In this document: in pieces, positions 24,180-33,339 of the stretch
Layout of the letters: every line of letters begins with the position of its first letter
How positions within the stretch are numbered: position 1 is the stretch's first letter
Assembly (NCBI RefSeq): GCF_036227265.1
Contig: NZ_CP109446.1
Location: forward strand, 6,082,001-6,146,000
Source: Streptomyces sp. NBC_01476
GTDB taxonomy: Bacteria > Actinomycetota > Actinomycetes > Streptomycetales > Streptomycetaceae
DNA: 64,000 nucleotides
Reading direction: 5' to 3'
The notes under the pieces: generated by a model
The model's database searches: none
The model's input: only the letters and a program-made list of their open reading frames with translations
What the model was told of the DNA's origin: nothing
Translations under genes and position numbers: made by a program

Positions 24180-24237
24180 GGGGCCGCCGCCTACCGTGAG
24201 GGCAGGCAATCCCGTTGTGCAGGAAAGGGCGGAAACC

Positions 24238-25698
24238 GTGACAACCTCAGCCGCAGCCCCGAGCCCGTTCTGGCTGGCGGGGCGCCCGGCCACCGGCGCC
24301 GACAGCTTCGAGGTGACCAGCCCGTGGGACGGTTCGCCCGTCGCCCGGGTCAGCGTGCCCGACGAGGCGCAGGTCGAGGAGGCGGTGGCCGCGGCCGCCG
24401 CCGTGCGGCACGCCTTCGAGGCGACGCCCGCGCACATCAGGGCCGCCGCGCTGGACCATGTCGCCAAGTGCCTCGCGGAGCGGGCCGAGGAGATCGCCCG
24501 GCTGATCACCGCCGAGAACGGCAAGCCGGTCAAGTGGTCGCGCGGCGAGGTCGGGCGCGCGGTGTCGGTGTTCCGGTGGGCCGCCGAGGAGGCCCGCCGC
24601 TTCAACAGCGGCGAGGCGCAGCGGCTGGACACCGACCCGGGCGGCGTGGGCCGGCTCGCGCTGACCCGCCGGTTCGGCCGCGGCGCGGTGCTCGGCATCG
24701 CCCCCTTCAACTTCCCGCTGAACCTGGTCGCCCACAAGGTCGCCCCCGCGCTCGCGGTCGGCGCCCCGATCATTCTCAAGCCTGCCCCGGCCACCCCGCT
24801 GTCGGCCCTGCTGCTCGGCGAACTGCTGGCCGAGACCACCGGGCTGCCCGCCGGGGCGTGGAGCGTCCTGCCGGTGCCCAACGACCGGATGCCCGCGCTG
24901 GTCCAGGACCCGCGGCTGCCGGTCATCTCCTTCACCGGCTCGGACGCGGTCGGTTACGCCATCAGGGACGCGGTGCCCCGCAAGCACGTCACGCTGGAAC
25001 TCGGCGGCAACGCGGCGGCCGTGGTGCTCGCCGACTGGTCGTCCGAGGAGGACCTGGAGTGGGCGGCCGGCCGGATCGCTACCTTCGCCAACTACCAGGG
25101 CGGCCAGTCCTGCATCTCGGTGCAGCGGGTGATAGCCGACGCCTCGGTGTACGACGCGCTGGTGGAGAAGGTCGTCACGAAGGTACGCGCGCAGGTCACC
25201 GGTGACCCGGGCGACGACGCCACCGACGTGGGCCCGCTGGTGAACGAGGCCGCCGCCGAGCGGGTCGCCTCCTGGGTGGACGACGCCGTCGCCAAGGGCG
25301 CCAAGCTGCTGACCGGGGGCGAGCGGGACGGCGCGAGCTACGCGCCGACCGTGCTGGCCGACCTGCCGGGCGACGCGATCCTGGCGGGCGCGGAGGCGTT
25401 CGGCCCGGTGCTCTCGCTGCACCGGGTGAACGGCGCCGACGAGGCGTTCGCCGCGGTGAACGACTCCCGGTACGGGCTGCAGGCCGGTGTCTTCACCCAC
25501 GACCTGCGGCTGGCCTTCCGGGCGCACCGGGAACTGGAGGTCGGCGGCGTGATCATCGGCGACGCGCCGTCGTACCGCGCCGACCAGATGCCGTACGGCG
25601 GGGTGAAGGACTCCGGCAACGGACGCGAGGGCGTGAAGTACGCGATGGACGACTACACCTACGAGCGGGTGCTCGTCCTCACCGGCCTGGACCTCTGA
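24238..25698 (+). CDS. NAD(P)-dependent aldehyde dehydrogenase, substrate unknown
   Basis: A 486-residue aldehyde dehydrogenase. The GTG at 24238 follows AGGAAAGGGCGGAAACC; upstream GTGs in frame (24196, 24217) lack such a site. Catalytic residues are the Cys in GGQSCISVQR and Glu in TLELGGNAAAVV. The ELGGN and QSCISVQR variants and the DAPSYRADQMPYGGVKDSG segment set it apart from the PatD-type paralogues and resemble lactaldehyde, sulfo-/phosphonoacetaldehyde and some succinate-semialdehyde dehydrogenases. It lies between pucR and an acyl-CoA dehydrogenase. A role in oxidising succinate semialdehyde from GabT is possible but not shown. A 14-bp-stem terminator follows. Confidence 0.85.
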   Translation: MTTSAAAPSPFWLAGRPATGADSFEVTSPWDGSPVARVSVPDEAQVEEAVAAAAAVRHAFEATPAHIRAAALDHVAKCLAERAEEIARLITAENGKPVKWSRGEVGRAVSVFRWAAEEARRFNSGEAQRLDTDPGGVGRLALTRRFGRGAVLGIAPFNFPLNLVAHKVAPALAVGAPIILKPAPATPLSALLLGELLAETTGLPAGAWSVLPVPNDRMPALVQDPRLPVISFTGSDAVGYAIRDAVPRKHVTLELGGNAAAVVLADWSSEEDLEWAAGRIATFANYQGGQSCISVQRVIADASVYDALVEKVVTKVRAQVTGDPGDDATDVGPLVNEAAAERVASWVDDAVAKGAKLLTGGERDGASYAPTVLADLPGDAILAGAEAFGPVLSLHRVNGADEAFAAVNDSRYGLQAGVFTHDLRLAFRAHRELEVGGVIIGDAPSYRADQMPYGGVKDSGNGREGVKYAMDDYTYERVLVLTGLDL

Positions 25699-25769
25699 GC
25701 CCGTCGGCGGCACCGGGAGCCGCCGGGGGGTGCGCCGGGGGGTGCGCCGGGACCGTACACACCCTCAAT

Positions 25770-25804
25770 CGCCGGGTGGCTGACGTCCGTTCAGCCACCC
25801 GGCG
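25770..25804 (+). terminator. Strong terminator after the aldehyde dehydrogenase
   Basis: A perfect 14-bp stem (25770-25783 with 25791-25804) with a 7-base loop lies 71 bases after the dehydrogenase stop. It isolates that transcript from the acyl-CoA dehydrogenase gene. Confidence 0.75.
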
Positions 25805-25848
25805 CCTCCGGCCTGGCTGCACCGTGGATATTCGGGTAGTACGGACAA

Positions 25849-25873
25849 GTAGCACCGGTTGGTAACCGGCTAC
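25849..25873 (+). promoter_or_regulatory. Bulged hairpin abutting the ribosome site of the acyl-CoA dehydrogenase
   Basis: GTAGC-(AC)-CGGTT pairs with AACCG-GCTAC around a three-base loop, two bases before the GGAGGTG ribosome site. It could be a repressor operator or an RNA element that affects translation. The position is suggestive only. Confidence 0.35.
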
Positions 25874-25890
25874 CCGGAGGTGACGCACCC

Positions 25891-27813
25891 GTGTCCGCAC
25901 CCGCCGCAGTACGTAACGTCTCGGAGCGTGAAGCCCGGCAAGTGGCCGAGGCCGCCCGGGAGCAGGACTGGCACAAGCCCAGTTTCGCCAAGGAACTCTT
26001 CCTCGGCCGCTTCCGCCTCGACCTCATCCACCCGCACCCGCTGCCCGCACCCGACGCCGTCGCCAAGGGCGAGGCGTTCCTCGACAAGCTCCGCGACTTC
26101 TGCGAACAGCGGATCGACGGGGCGCACATCGAGCGCGAGGCCCGCATCCCGGAGGAGACCATCGAGGGTCTGAAGGAACTCGGCGCCTTCGGGATGAAGA
26201 TCCCCGAGGCGTACGGGGGCCTCGGCCTCACCCAGGTGTACTACAACAAGGCGCTCGCACTGGTCGGCACCGCCAGCGCCGCGATCGGCGCGCTGCTCTC
26301 CGCCCACCAGTCGATCGGTGTGCCGCAGCCGCTGAAGATGTTCGGCACCGAGGAGCAGAAGCGCACGTTCCTGCCGCGCTGCGCCCGTACCGACATCAGC
26401 GCCTTCCTGCTCACCGAGCCCGATGTCGGCTCCGACCCGGCCCGGCTGGCCACCAGCGCGGTGCCGGACGGCGACGACTACCTGCTGGACGGCGTCAAGC
26501 TGTGGACCACCAACGGCGTCATCGCCGATCTGCTGGTGGTGATGGCCCGGGTGCCGGAGTCCGAAGGGCACAAGGGCGGCATCACCGCCTTCGTCGTCGA
26601 GGCGAACTCCGACGGCATCACGGTGGAGAACCGCAACGCCTTCATGGGCCTGCGCGGCATCGAGAACGGCGTCACCCGCTTCCACCAGGTCCGTGTCCCC
26701 GCGGCGAACCGGATCGGCGCCGAGGGCGCCGGACTGAAGATCGCCCTGACCACCCTCAACACCGGCCGCCTCTCGCTCCCCGCGGCCTGTGTCGGCGCCG
26801 CCAAGTGGTGCCTGAAGATCGCCCGCGAGTGGTCGGTGGCCCGCGAGCAGTGGGGCCGCCCGGTCGGCGAGCACGAGGCCGTCGGCTCCAAGATCGCCTA
26901 CATGGCGGCCACCACCTTCGCCCTCGAAGCGGTGGTGGACCTCTCCTCGCAGATGGCCGACGAGGACCGCAACGACATCCGGATCGAGGCCGCGCTGGCC
27001 AAGCTCTTCGGCTCCGAGGCGTCCTGGCTGATGGCCGACGAACTGGTGCAGATCCGCGGCGGCCGCGGCTTCGAGACCGCCGACTCGCTGGCCGCACGCG
27101 GCGAGCGCGGGGTGCCGGCCGAGCAGTTGCTGCGCGACCTGCGGATCAACCGGATCTTCGAGGGCTCCACCGAGATCATGCACCTGCTGATCGCCCGCGA
27201 GGCGGTGGACGCCCACCTGTCGGTGGCCGGCGACCTCATCGACCCCGACGCCACGCTGGGCGACAAGGCAAGGGCGGGCGCCAAGGCCGGCGGCTTCTAC
27301 GCCCGCTGGCTGCCCAAGCTCGTCGCGGGACCCGGCCAGCTGCCCACCTCCTACGCCGAGTTCGGCCCGCTCGCCGGGCATCTGCGGTACGTCGAACGCA
27401 CCGCCCGCAAGCTCGCCCGCAGCACCTTCTACGCCATGTCCCGCTGGCAGGGCCGGATGGAGACCAAGCAGAACTTCCTGGCCCGGATCGTGGACATCGG
27501 CGCGGAACTCTTCGCGATGAGCGCCGTCTGCGTACGGGCCGAGCACCTGGCGGCCACCGGTGACCACGGCCGCGAGGCACGGCAGCTCGCCGACGTCTTC
27601 TGCCGGCAGTCCCGGGTCCGTACCGACGAGCTCTTCACCCGGCTGTGGACCAACACCGACGGCCCTGACCACCAGCTCGCCAAGGCGGTGCTGAGCGGCT
27701 CGATGGGGTGGCTGGAGGCCGGCATCGTCGACCCCAGCCGCGAAGGCCCGTGGATCGCCGACGCCACGCCCGGCCCGTCCACGAAGGAGAACGTGCACCG
27801 GCCGGTGCACTGA
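25891..27813 (+). CDS. Acyl-CoA dehydrogenase, long form (640 residues)
   Basis: A flavoprotein of the acyl-CoA dehydrogenase family starting at a GTG behind a strong GGAGGTG. The N-terminal core (about 50-440) has the expected segments: FLLTEPDVGSDPAR (flavin and substrate contact), FMGLRGIENG, the arginine-rich dimer region and RINRIFEGSTEI, whose Glu aligns with the catalytic base of medium-chain enzymes. About 200 extra C-terminal residues (YARWLPKLVAGPG onwards) are mostly helical. The length is similar to very-long-chain/ACAD9-like and some mycobacterial FadE proteins rather than the usual 380-390. It probably acts in fatty acid or branched-chain beta-oxidation. It stands alone, with a terminator before it and dxr 88 bases after it. 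Confidence 0.87.
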   Translation: MSAPAAVRNVSEREARQVAEAAREQDWHKPSFAKELFLGRFRLDLIHPHPLPAPDAVAKGEAFLDKLRDFCEQRIDGAHIEREARIPEETIEGLKELGAFGMKIPEAYGGLGLTQVYYNKALALVGTASAAIGALLSAHQSIGVPQPLKMFGTEEQKRTFLPRCARTDISAFLLTEPDVGSDPARLATSAVPDGDDYLLDGVKLWTTNGVIADLLVVMARVPESEGHKGGITAFVVEANSDGITVENRNAFMGLRGIENGVTRFHQVRVPAANRIGAEGAGLKIALTTLNTGRLSLPAACVGAAKWCLKIAREWSVAREQWGRPVGEHEAVGSKIAYMAATTFALEAVVDLSSQMADEDRNDIRIEAALAKLFGSEASWLMADELVQIRGGRGFETADSLAARGERGVPAEQLLRDLRINRIFEGSTEIMHLLIAREAVDAHLSVAGDLIDPDATLGDKARAGAKAGGFYARWLPKLVAGPGQLPTSYAEFGPLAGHLRYVERTARKLARSTFYAMSRWQGRMETKQNFLARIVDIGAELFAMSAVCVRAEHLAATGDHGREARQLADVFCRQSRVRTDELFTRLWTNTDGPDHQLAKAVLSGSMGWLEAGIVDPSREGPWIADATPGPSTKENVHRPVH

Positions 27814-27901
27814 GCAGCGGCCGGAGGGGCCGGAACTCCGCCATGGGGCCGCTGGGGCCACCCGGGCGTGGGATCCGGCCCCGGCACGACACAATGACCC
27901 C

Positions 27902-29152
27902 ATGACGGACGCTCTCGCAGACCCCCACTACCGCCCCCACGTCACGCCGGAACCCGGCGGCGGGCCCCGGGACATCGTGATTCTCGGTTCGACCGGATCG
28001 ATCGGCACCCAGGCGATCGACGTGGTGCGCCGCAACCCCGACCGCTTCCGGGTGGTCGCGGTCTCCGCCGCGGGCGGCCGGGTCGAGCTGCTGGCCGAGC
28101 AGGCCCACGCCCTCGGCGTGCACACCGTCGCGGTCGCCGACCCCGCCGCGGTGGGACCGCTCAAGGACGCGCTGGGCCGGCGGTACGGCACCGGCCGGCT
28201 GCCGGAGATCCTGGCCGGACCCGACGCCGCCACCCAGGCCGCGGCCCTGCCGTGCCACTCCGTACTCAACGGCGTCACCGGTTCCATCGGCCTGCGGCCC
28301 ACCCTGGCCGCCCTGGAGGCCGGCCGGGTGCTGATCCTCGCCAACAAGGAGTCGCTGATCGCCGGCGGCCCGCTGGTGAAGGCCGCCGCCAGGCCCGGCC
28401 AGGTGGTCCCGGTGGACTCCGAGCACTCCGCCCTCTTCCAGGCGCTGCTCGGCGGCAGCCGCGGCGAGGTCCGCAAGCTGATCGTCACCGCCTCCGGCGG
28501 CCCGTTCCGCGGCCGCAGCCGCGCCGAGCTGGCCGGCGTCACCGTCGAGCAGGCCCTGGCCCACCCCACCTGGGACATGGGCCCGGTCGTCACCATCAAC
28601 TCGGCGAACCTCGTCAACAAGGGCCTGGAGGTCATCGAGGCCCATCTGCTGTACGACATTCCCTTCGAACGCATCGAGGTGGTGGTCCATCCGCAGTCCG
28701 CCGTTCACTCGATGGTGGAATTCACCGACGGCTCCACGCTGGCCCAGGCCAGCCCCCCCGACATGCGGATGCCGATCGCCCTGGGCCTGGGCTGGCCTGA
28801 GCGGGTACCGGACGCGGCCCCCGCCTTCGACTGGTCGAAAGCATCGAGCTGGGAGTTCTTCCCGCTCGACAACGACGCTTTTCCGTCCGTCGCGCTGGCC
28901 CGCCATGTGGGTAGCCTCGGGGGGACCGCACCCGCGGTGTTCAACGCCGCCAACGAGGAATGCGTCGAAGCCTTCCGCGCCGGTCGGCTGTCGTTCACCG
29001 GGATCGTGGACACCGTCGCCCGCGTCGTCGAGGAGCACGGCACCCCTGTGCCGGGAACCCGGATGACCGTCCCGGACGTCCTCGAAGCGGAGGTCTGGGC
29101 CCGCGCCCGGGCGGCGGAACTGGCACAGGCATCGGAGGCAGCAGGCGTATGA
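27902..29152 (+). CDS. dxr: 1-deoxy-D-xylulose 5-phosphate reductoisomerase
   Basis: A 416-residue DXR, which makes 2-C-methyl-D-erythritol 4-phosphate in the MEP isoprenoid pathway with NADPH and a divalent metal. The N-terminal nucleotide fold shows ILGSTGSIGTQAIDVV (28-43). Then come LANKESLIAGG, the metal and substrate residues of VDSEHSALFQ, the flexible loop TASGGPFRGR, and HPTWDMGPVVTINSANLVNK. All are conserved. The ATG at 27902 has no strong ribosome site. The stop overlaps the start of the site-2 protease gene by four bases, the usual actinobacterial arrangement, and ispG follows. Confidence 0.96.
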   Translation: MTDALADPHYRPHVTPEPGGGPRDIVILGSTGSIGTQAIDVVRRNPDRFRVVAVSAAGGRVELLAEQAHALGVHTVAVADPAAVGPLKDALGRRYGTGRLPEILAGPDAATQAAALPCHSVLNGVTGSIGLRPTLAALEAGRVLILANKESLIAGGPLVKAAARPGQVVPVDSEHSALFQALLGGSRGEVRKLIVTASGGPFRGRSRAELAGVTVEQALAHPTWDMGPVVTINSANLVNKGLEVIEAHLLYDIPFERIEVVVHPQSAVHSMVEFTDGSTLAQASPPDMRMPIALGLGWPERVPDAAPAFDWSKASSWEFFPLDNDAFPSVALARHVGSLGGTAPAVFNAANEECVEAFRAGRLSFTGIVDTVARVVEEHGTPVPGTRMTVPDVLEAEVWARARAAELAQASEAAGV

Positions 29153-30471
29153 CGGCTCTCATGACGGTCCTCGGCATAGTCGTCTTCGCCGTGGGCCTGA
29201 TGGTCTCCATCGCCTGGCACGAGCTGGGCCACCTCTCCACCGCCAAGCTCTTCAAGATCCGCGTGCCCCAGTACATGGTCGGCTTCGGGCCCACCATCTG
29301 GTCCCGGAAGAAGGGCGACACCGAGTACGGCTTCAAGGCCATCCCGCTCGGCGGCTACATCCGGATGATCGGCATGTTCCCGCCCGGCGACGACGGCCGG
29401 ATCACCGCCCGCTCCACCTCACCGTGGCGCAGCATGATCGAGGACGCCCGCTCGGCCGCCTTCGAGGAGCTCCAGCCCGGCGACGAGAGCCGGCTCTTCT
29501 ACACGCGCAAGCCGTGGAAGCGCGTCATCGTGATGTTCGCCGGACCGTTCATGAACCTGATCCTGGCCTTCGCGCTGGCCATCTCGGTCTTCATGGGCAT
29601 CGGCATCAGCAAGCAGACCACCGTGGTCGGCCAGGTCAGCGACTGCGTGATCTCCCAGGCCGACACCGCCAAGCGGGACGCCGCCAACCCGTGCCTGCCC
29701 AGCGACCCGGTCGCACCCGCCAAGTCGGCCGGTTTCAAGCCCGGCGACAAGTTCCTTGAGTTCAACGGTCAGCCGGTGCACGACTGGGCCGGGCTCTCCA
29801 AGGACATCCGCAAGGGCGCGGGCAAGGCCGTCATCGTGGTCGAGCGTGACGGCAAGCGCGTCACCCTGCACCCGACGATCACCACGAACGTCGTCGCCAA
29901 GACCGACGGCGACGGCAATCCGCTCCCCGACGGCGGCACCGTGACGGCCGGCTTCCTCGGCTTCAGCCCGGCCAGCCACATCCAGCCGCTCACCTTCACC
30001 AGCTCGGTGAGCCACATGGGCGACATGGCCCGGCAGGGCGTCGACTCGCTGCTCCGGCTGCCGCAGCGCATCCCCGACCTGTGGAACGCGGCCTTCAACG
30101 GGGCCCCGCGCAAGGCCGACTCCCCGATGGGCGTGGTCGGTGCGGCCCGCGTCGGCGGCGAGGTCTTCTCGCTGCAGGAACCGGCGATCGACCGGATCGC
30201 CACCATGGTGATGCTGGTGGCCGGCTTCAACCTGTCGCTCTTCCTCTTCAACATGCTGCCGCTGCTGCCGCTGGACGGCGGGCACATCGCCGGCGCCCTG
30301 TGGGAGGCGGTCCGCCGGCACACCGCCCGGGTCTTCCGCAAGCCGGACCCCGGACCCTTCGACGTCGCCAAGCTGATGCCGGTCGCTTATGTCGTGGCCG
30401 GAATCTTCGTGTCCTTCACGCTGCTGGTCCTGATCGCCGACGTGGTGAACCCGGTCAAACTCAGTACGTAA
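29149..30471 (+). CDS. rseP: RseP/RIP-type site-2 zinc metalloprotease (M50)
   Basis: A 440-residue integral membrane protease. Helix 1 carries the zinc motif HELGH (24-28) within SIAWHELGHLSTAKLF. The second metal motif is LPLLPLDGGHIAG in the C-terminal part. A PDZ domain lies between (about 180-270; GFKPGDKFLEFNGQPVHDW). Four helices are predicted. Such enzymes perform intramembrane cleavage of anti-sigma factors or signal peptides, the second step of regulated proteolysis. The ATG overlaps the dxr stop (ATGA). Co-location with dxr and ispG is conserved, though the functional reason is unclear. Confidence 0.93.
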   Translation: MTALMTVLGIVVFAVGLMVSIAWHELGHLSTAKLFKIRVPQYMVGFGPTIWSRKKGDTEYGFKAIPLGGYIRMIGMFPPGDDGRITARSTSPWRSMIEDARSAAFEELQPGDESRLFYTRKPWKRVIVMFAGPFMNLILAFALAISVFMGIGISKQTTVVGQVSDCVISQADTAKRDAANPCLPSDPVAPAKSAGFKPGDKFLEFNGQPVHDWAGLSKDIRKGAGKAVIVVERDGKRVTLHPTITTNVVAKTDGDGNPLPDGGTVTAGFLGFSPASHIQPLTFTSSVSHMGDMARQGVDSLLRLPQRIPDLWNAAFNGAPRKADSPMGVVGAARVGGEVFSLQEPAIDRIATMVMLVAGFNLSLFLFNMLPLLPLDGGHIAGALWEAVRRHTARVFRKPDPGPFDVAKLMPVAYVVAGIFVSFTLLVLIADVVNPVKLST

Positions 30472-30571
30472 TGGCTCGGGCCGGGTGAGAGTCGTGGGTG
30501 TGGTGCCGTAACCTCGAAGCACGCACCCGCCCACGACGGGACCTCGTACCAACCTTGGGGATGCCACGCAG

Positions 30572-31726
<1,155 letters not shown>

Positions 31727-31738
31727 CCGCGTGGTTCG

Positions 31739-31780
31739 GGCCCTGCCGCGCGTACCGTTCACCGGGCGCGGGGCAGGGCC
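31739..31780 (+). terminator. Terminator after ispG
   Basis: GGCCCTGCC (31739-31747) pairs with GGCAGGGCC (31772-31780), continued inside by GCGC pairs, only 12 bases after the ispG stop. It closes the dxr-rseP-ispG unit. Confidence 0.7.
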
Positions 31781-31850
31781 TGCCGCTGCGCGGTAAAGTC
31801 TCGGGGTCACTCCCCGCCGTCGTCCGCGGCCCGCACGGTGAGGCGCTGCC

Positions 31851-32696
31851 ATGTTGACCCACTCGACTGCCCGAGTCCTCGACCCGGGCGACCTCGACGC
31901 CGCCCTGGCCGTACTCGGCCGCGACCCGGTGGCCAACGCCTTCGTCACCTCCCGGGTCAATGTCGCCGGGCTCGACCCCTGGCGGCTCGGCGGCGAGATG
32001 TGGGGCTGGTACAGCGGCGGCAAGCTCACCTCGATGTGTTACGCGGGCGCCAACCTCGTACCGATCTGCGCGACCCCCGAGGCGGTCGCCGCGTTCGCCG
32101 AGCGGGCCCGCAGGTCCGGCCGGCGCTGTTCGTCCATCGTCGGTCCTGCCGAGGCCACCGCCGACCTGTGGAGCCGGCTCGAACCCCACTGGGGACCGGC
32201 CCGCGAGGTCCGCACCCACCAGCCGCTGATGACCACCCGCGCCCTGCCCCAGGACATCGCCCCCGACCCGCTGGTCCGCCGGGTCCGCCGCGACGAGATG
32301 GAGGTGCTGCTGCCGGCCTGCGTGGCGATGTTCACCGAGGAGGTCGGCGTCTCCCCGCTGGCCGGCGACGGCGGCCTGCTCTACCAGGCCCGGGTCGCCG
32401 AACTCGTCACCACCGGACGGGCGTTCGCCCGGATAGAGAACGGCGAGGTGGTCTTCAAGGCGGAGATCGGCGCCGTCACCCGGCACACCTGCCAGATCCA
32501 GGGCGTCTGGGTGGCCCCCGCCTACCGCGGCCGCGGCCTGTCGGAGACCGGTATGGCCGCCGTCCTGCACTACGCCCTGCGGGACGTCGCCCCGGTCGCC
32601 AGCCTCTACGTCAACGACTTCAACGCCCCCGCCCGCGCCACCTACCGCCGTGTGGGCTTCACCGAAGTCGGCGCCTTCATGTCGGTCCTGTTCTGA
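31851..32696 (+). CDS. GNAT-family acetyltransferase with N-terminal DUF4081-like domain
   Basis: A 281-residue protein. The N-terminal half (1-135) resembles the DUF4081 domain that precedes GNAT domains in actinobacteria (ANAFVTSRVNVAGLDPWRLG, MWGWYSGGKLTSMCYAGANL). The C-terminal half is a GNAT domain with the acetyl-CoA loop VWVAPAYRGRGLSETGM and a final YVNDFNAPARATYRRVGF. It is cytoplasmic. It probably acetylates a small molecule or protein amine; the substrate is unknown. The gene lies between ispG and another acetyltransferase, start to start about 870 bases apart, a pairing often kept in streptomycetes. Confidence 0.88.
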   Translation: MLTHSTARVLDPGDLDAALAVLGRDPVANAFVTSRVNVAGLDPWRLGGEMWGWYSGGKLTSMCYAGANLVPICATPEAVAAFAERARRSGRRCSSIVGPAEATADLWSRLEPHWGPAREVRTHQPLMTTRALPQDIAPDPLVRRVRRDEMEVLLPACVAMFTEEVGVSPLAGDGGLLYQARVAELVTTGRAFARIENGEVVFKAEIGAVTRHTCQIQGVWVAPAYRGRGLSETGMAAVLHYALRDVAPVASLYVNDFNAPARATYRRVGFTEVGAFMSVLF

Positions 32697-32718
32697 CGGA
32701 CCGATAGGGTCCCGGCTC

Positions 32719-33273
32719 ATGGAGAACGTGGTGGTCGGGCCCTGTGACCTCGTGGCGCGGGTCGATGAGGCGCTGGCCGTACAAGCGGTGGCCTTCGGGC
32801 TCGGGCCGGACGAGGTGGCCATCCGGCGGCAGATTGTGCTGCGGCACCTGGGGAGCCCCGGAGCCCGCGCACTCGGCGCGTGCACCCCCGACGGGCGGCT
32901 GGTCGGCTTCGTCTACGGCCTGCCCAACGACCGCGCCCACTGGTGGTCCAGCGTCGTGCAGCCGTACCTGCGCGAGCAGGGCAACGACGACTGGCTCGAC
33001 GACTCCTTCGTCATCACCGAACTGCACGTGCTGCCCGGCTTCCAGAACCAGGGCATCGGCCGCCGCCTGATCACCGGCATCACCGACACCGCGACCGAAC
33101 CGCGCAGCATCCTGTCCGCCATCGACGGCGACAGCCCCGCCCGCCACCTCTACCGTTCGCTGGGCTACCGCGATCTCGCCCGCCCGGTGCACTTCCCGAG
33201 CGCCGGCCGGCCGTACGCCGTTATGGGCGCACCCCTCCCGCTGCTCAGGCGGCACCCCGCGGCGGCCGGATAA
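32719..33273 (+). CDS. GNAT-family N-acetyltransferase
   Basis: A 184-residue single-domain GNAT protein. The acetyl-CoA binding motif is FVITELHVLPGFQNQGIGRR, and HLYRSLGYRDLAR marks the last strand-helix. The ATG at 32719 is 22 bases after the previous acetyltransferase stop, so the two are likely co-transcribed. WWSSVVQPYLREQGNDDWLD is an unusual Trp-rich insertion before the CoA strand. The substrate is unknown. Confidence 0.85.
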   Translation: MENVVVGPCDLVARVDEALAVQAVAFGLGPDEVAIRRQIVLRHLGSPGARALGACTPDGRLVGFVYGLPNDRAHWWSSVVQPYLREQGNDDWLDDSFVITELHVLPGFQNQGIGRRLITGITDTATEPRSILSAIDGDSPARHLYRSLGYRDLARPVHFPSAGRPYAVMGAPLPLLRRHPAAAG

Positions 33274-33339
33274 CCAGTACGGACCAGGGCCCCGCGCTGG
33301 ATATCCTCCCCGGACTTCCCGAACCACAGGAGGCCCGCC

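Larger units (their letters stand above)
23821..24237. other. Intergenic region after PucR
   Basis: This 417-bp gap holds a weak minus-strand small ORF (23923-24051) and a strong 12-bp hairpin (24141-24179), both listed separately. The first hundred bases are extremely C/G-rich without a clear terminator stem for pucR. I see no other gene. Confidence 0.5.
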
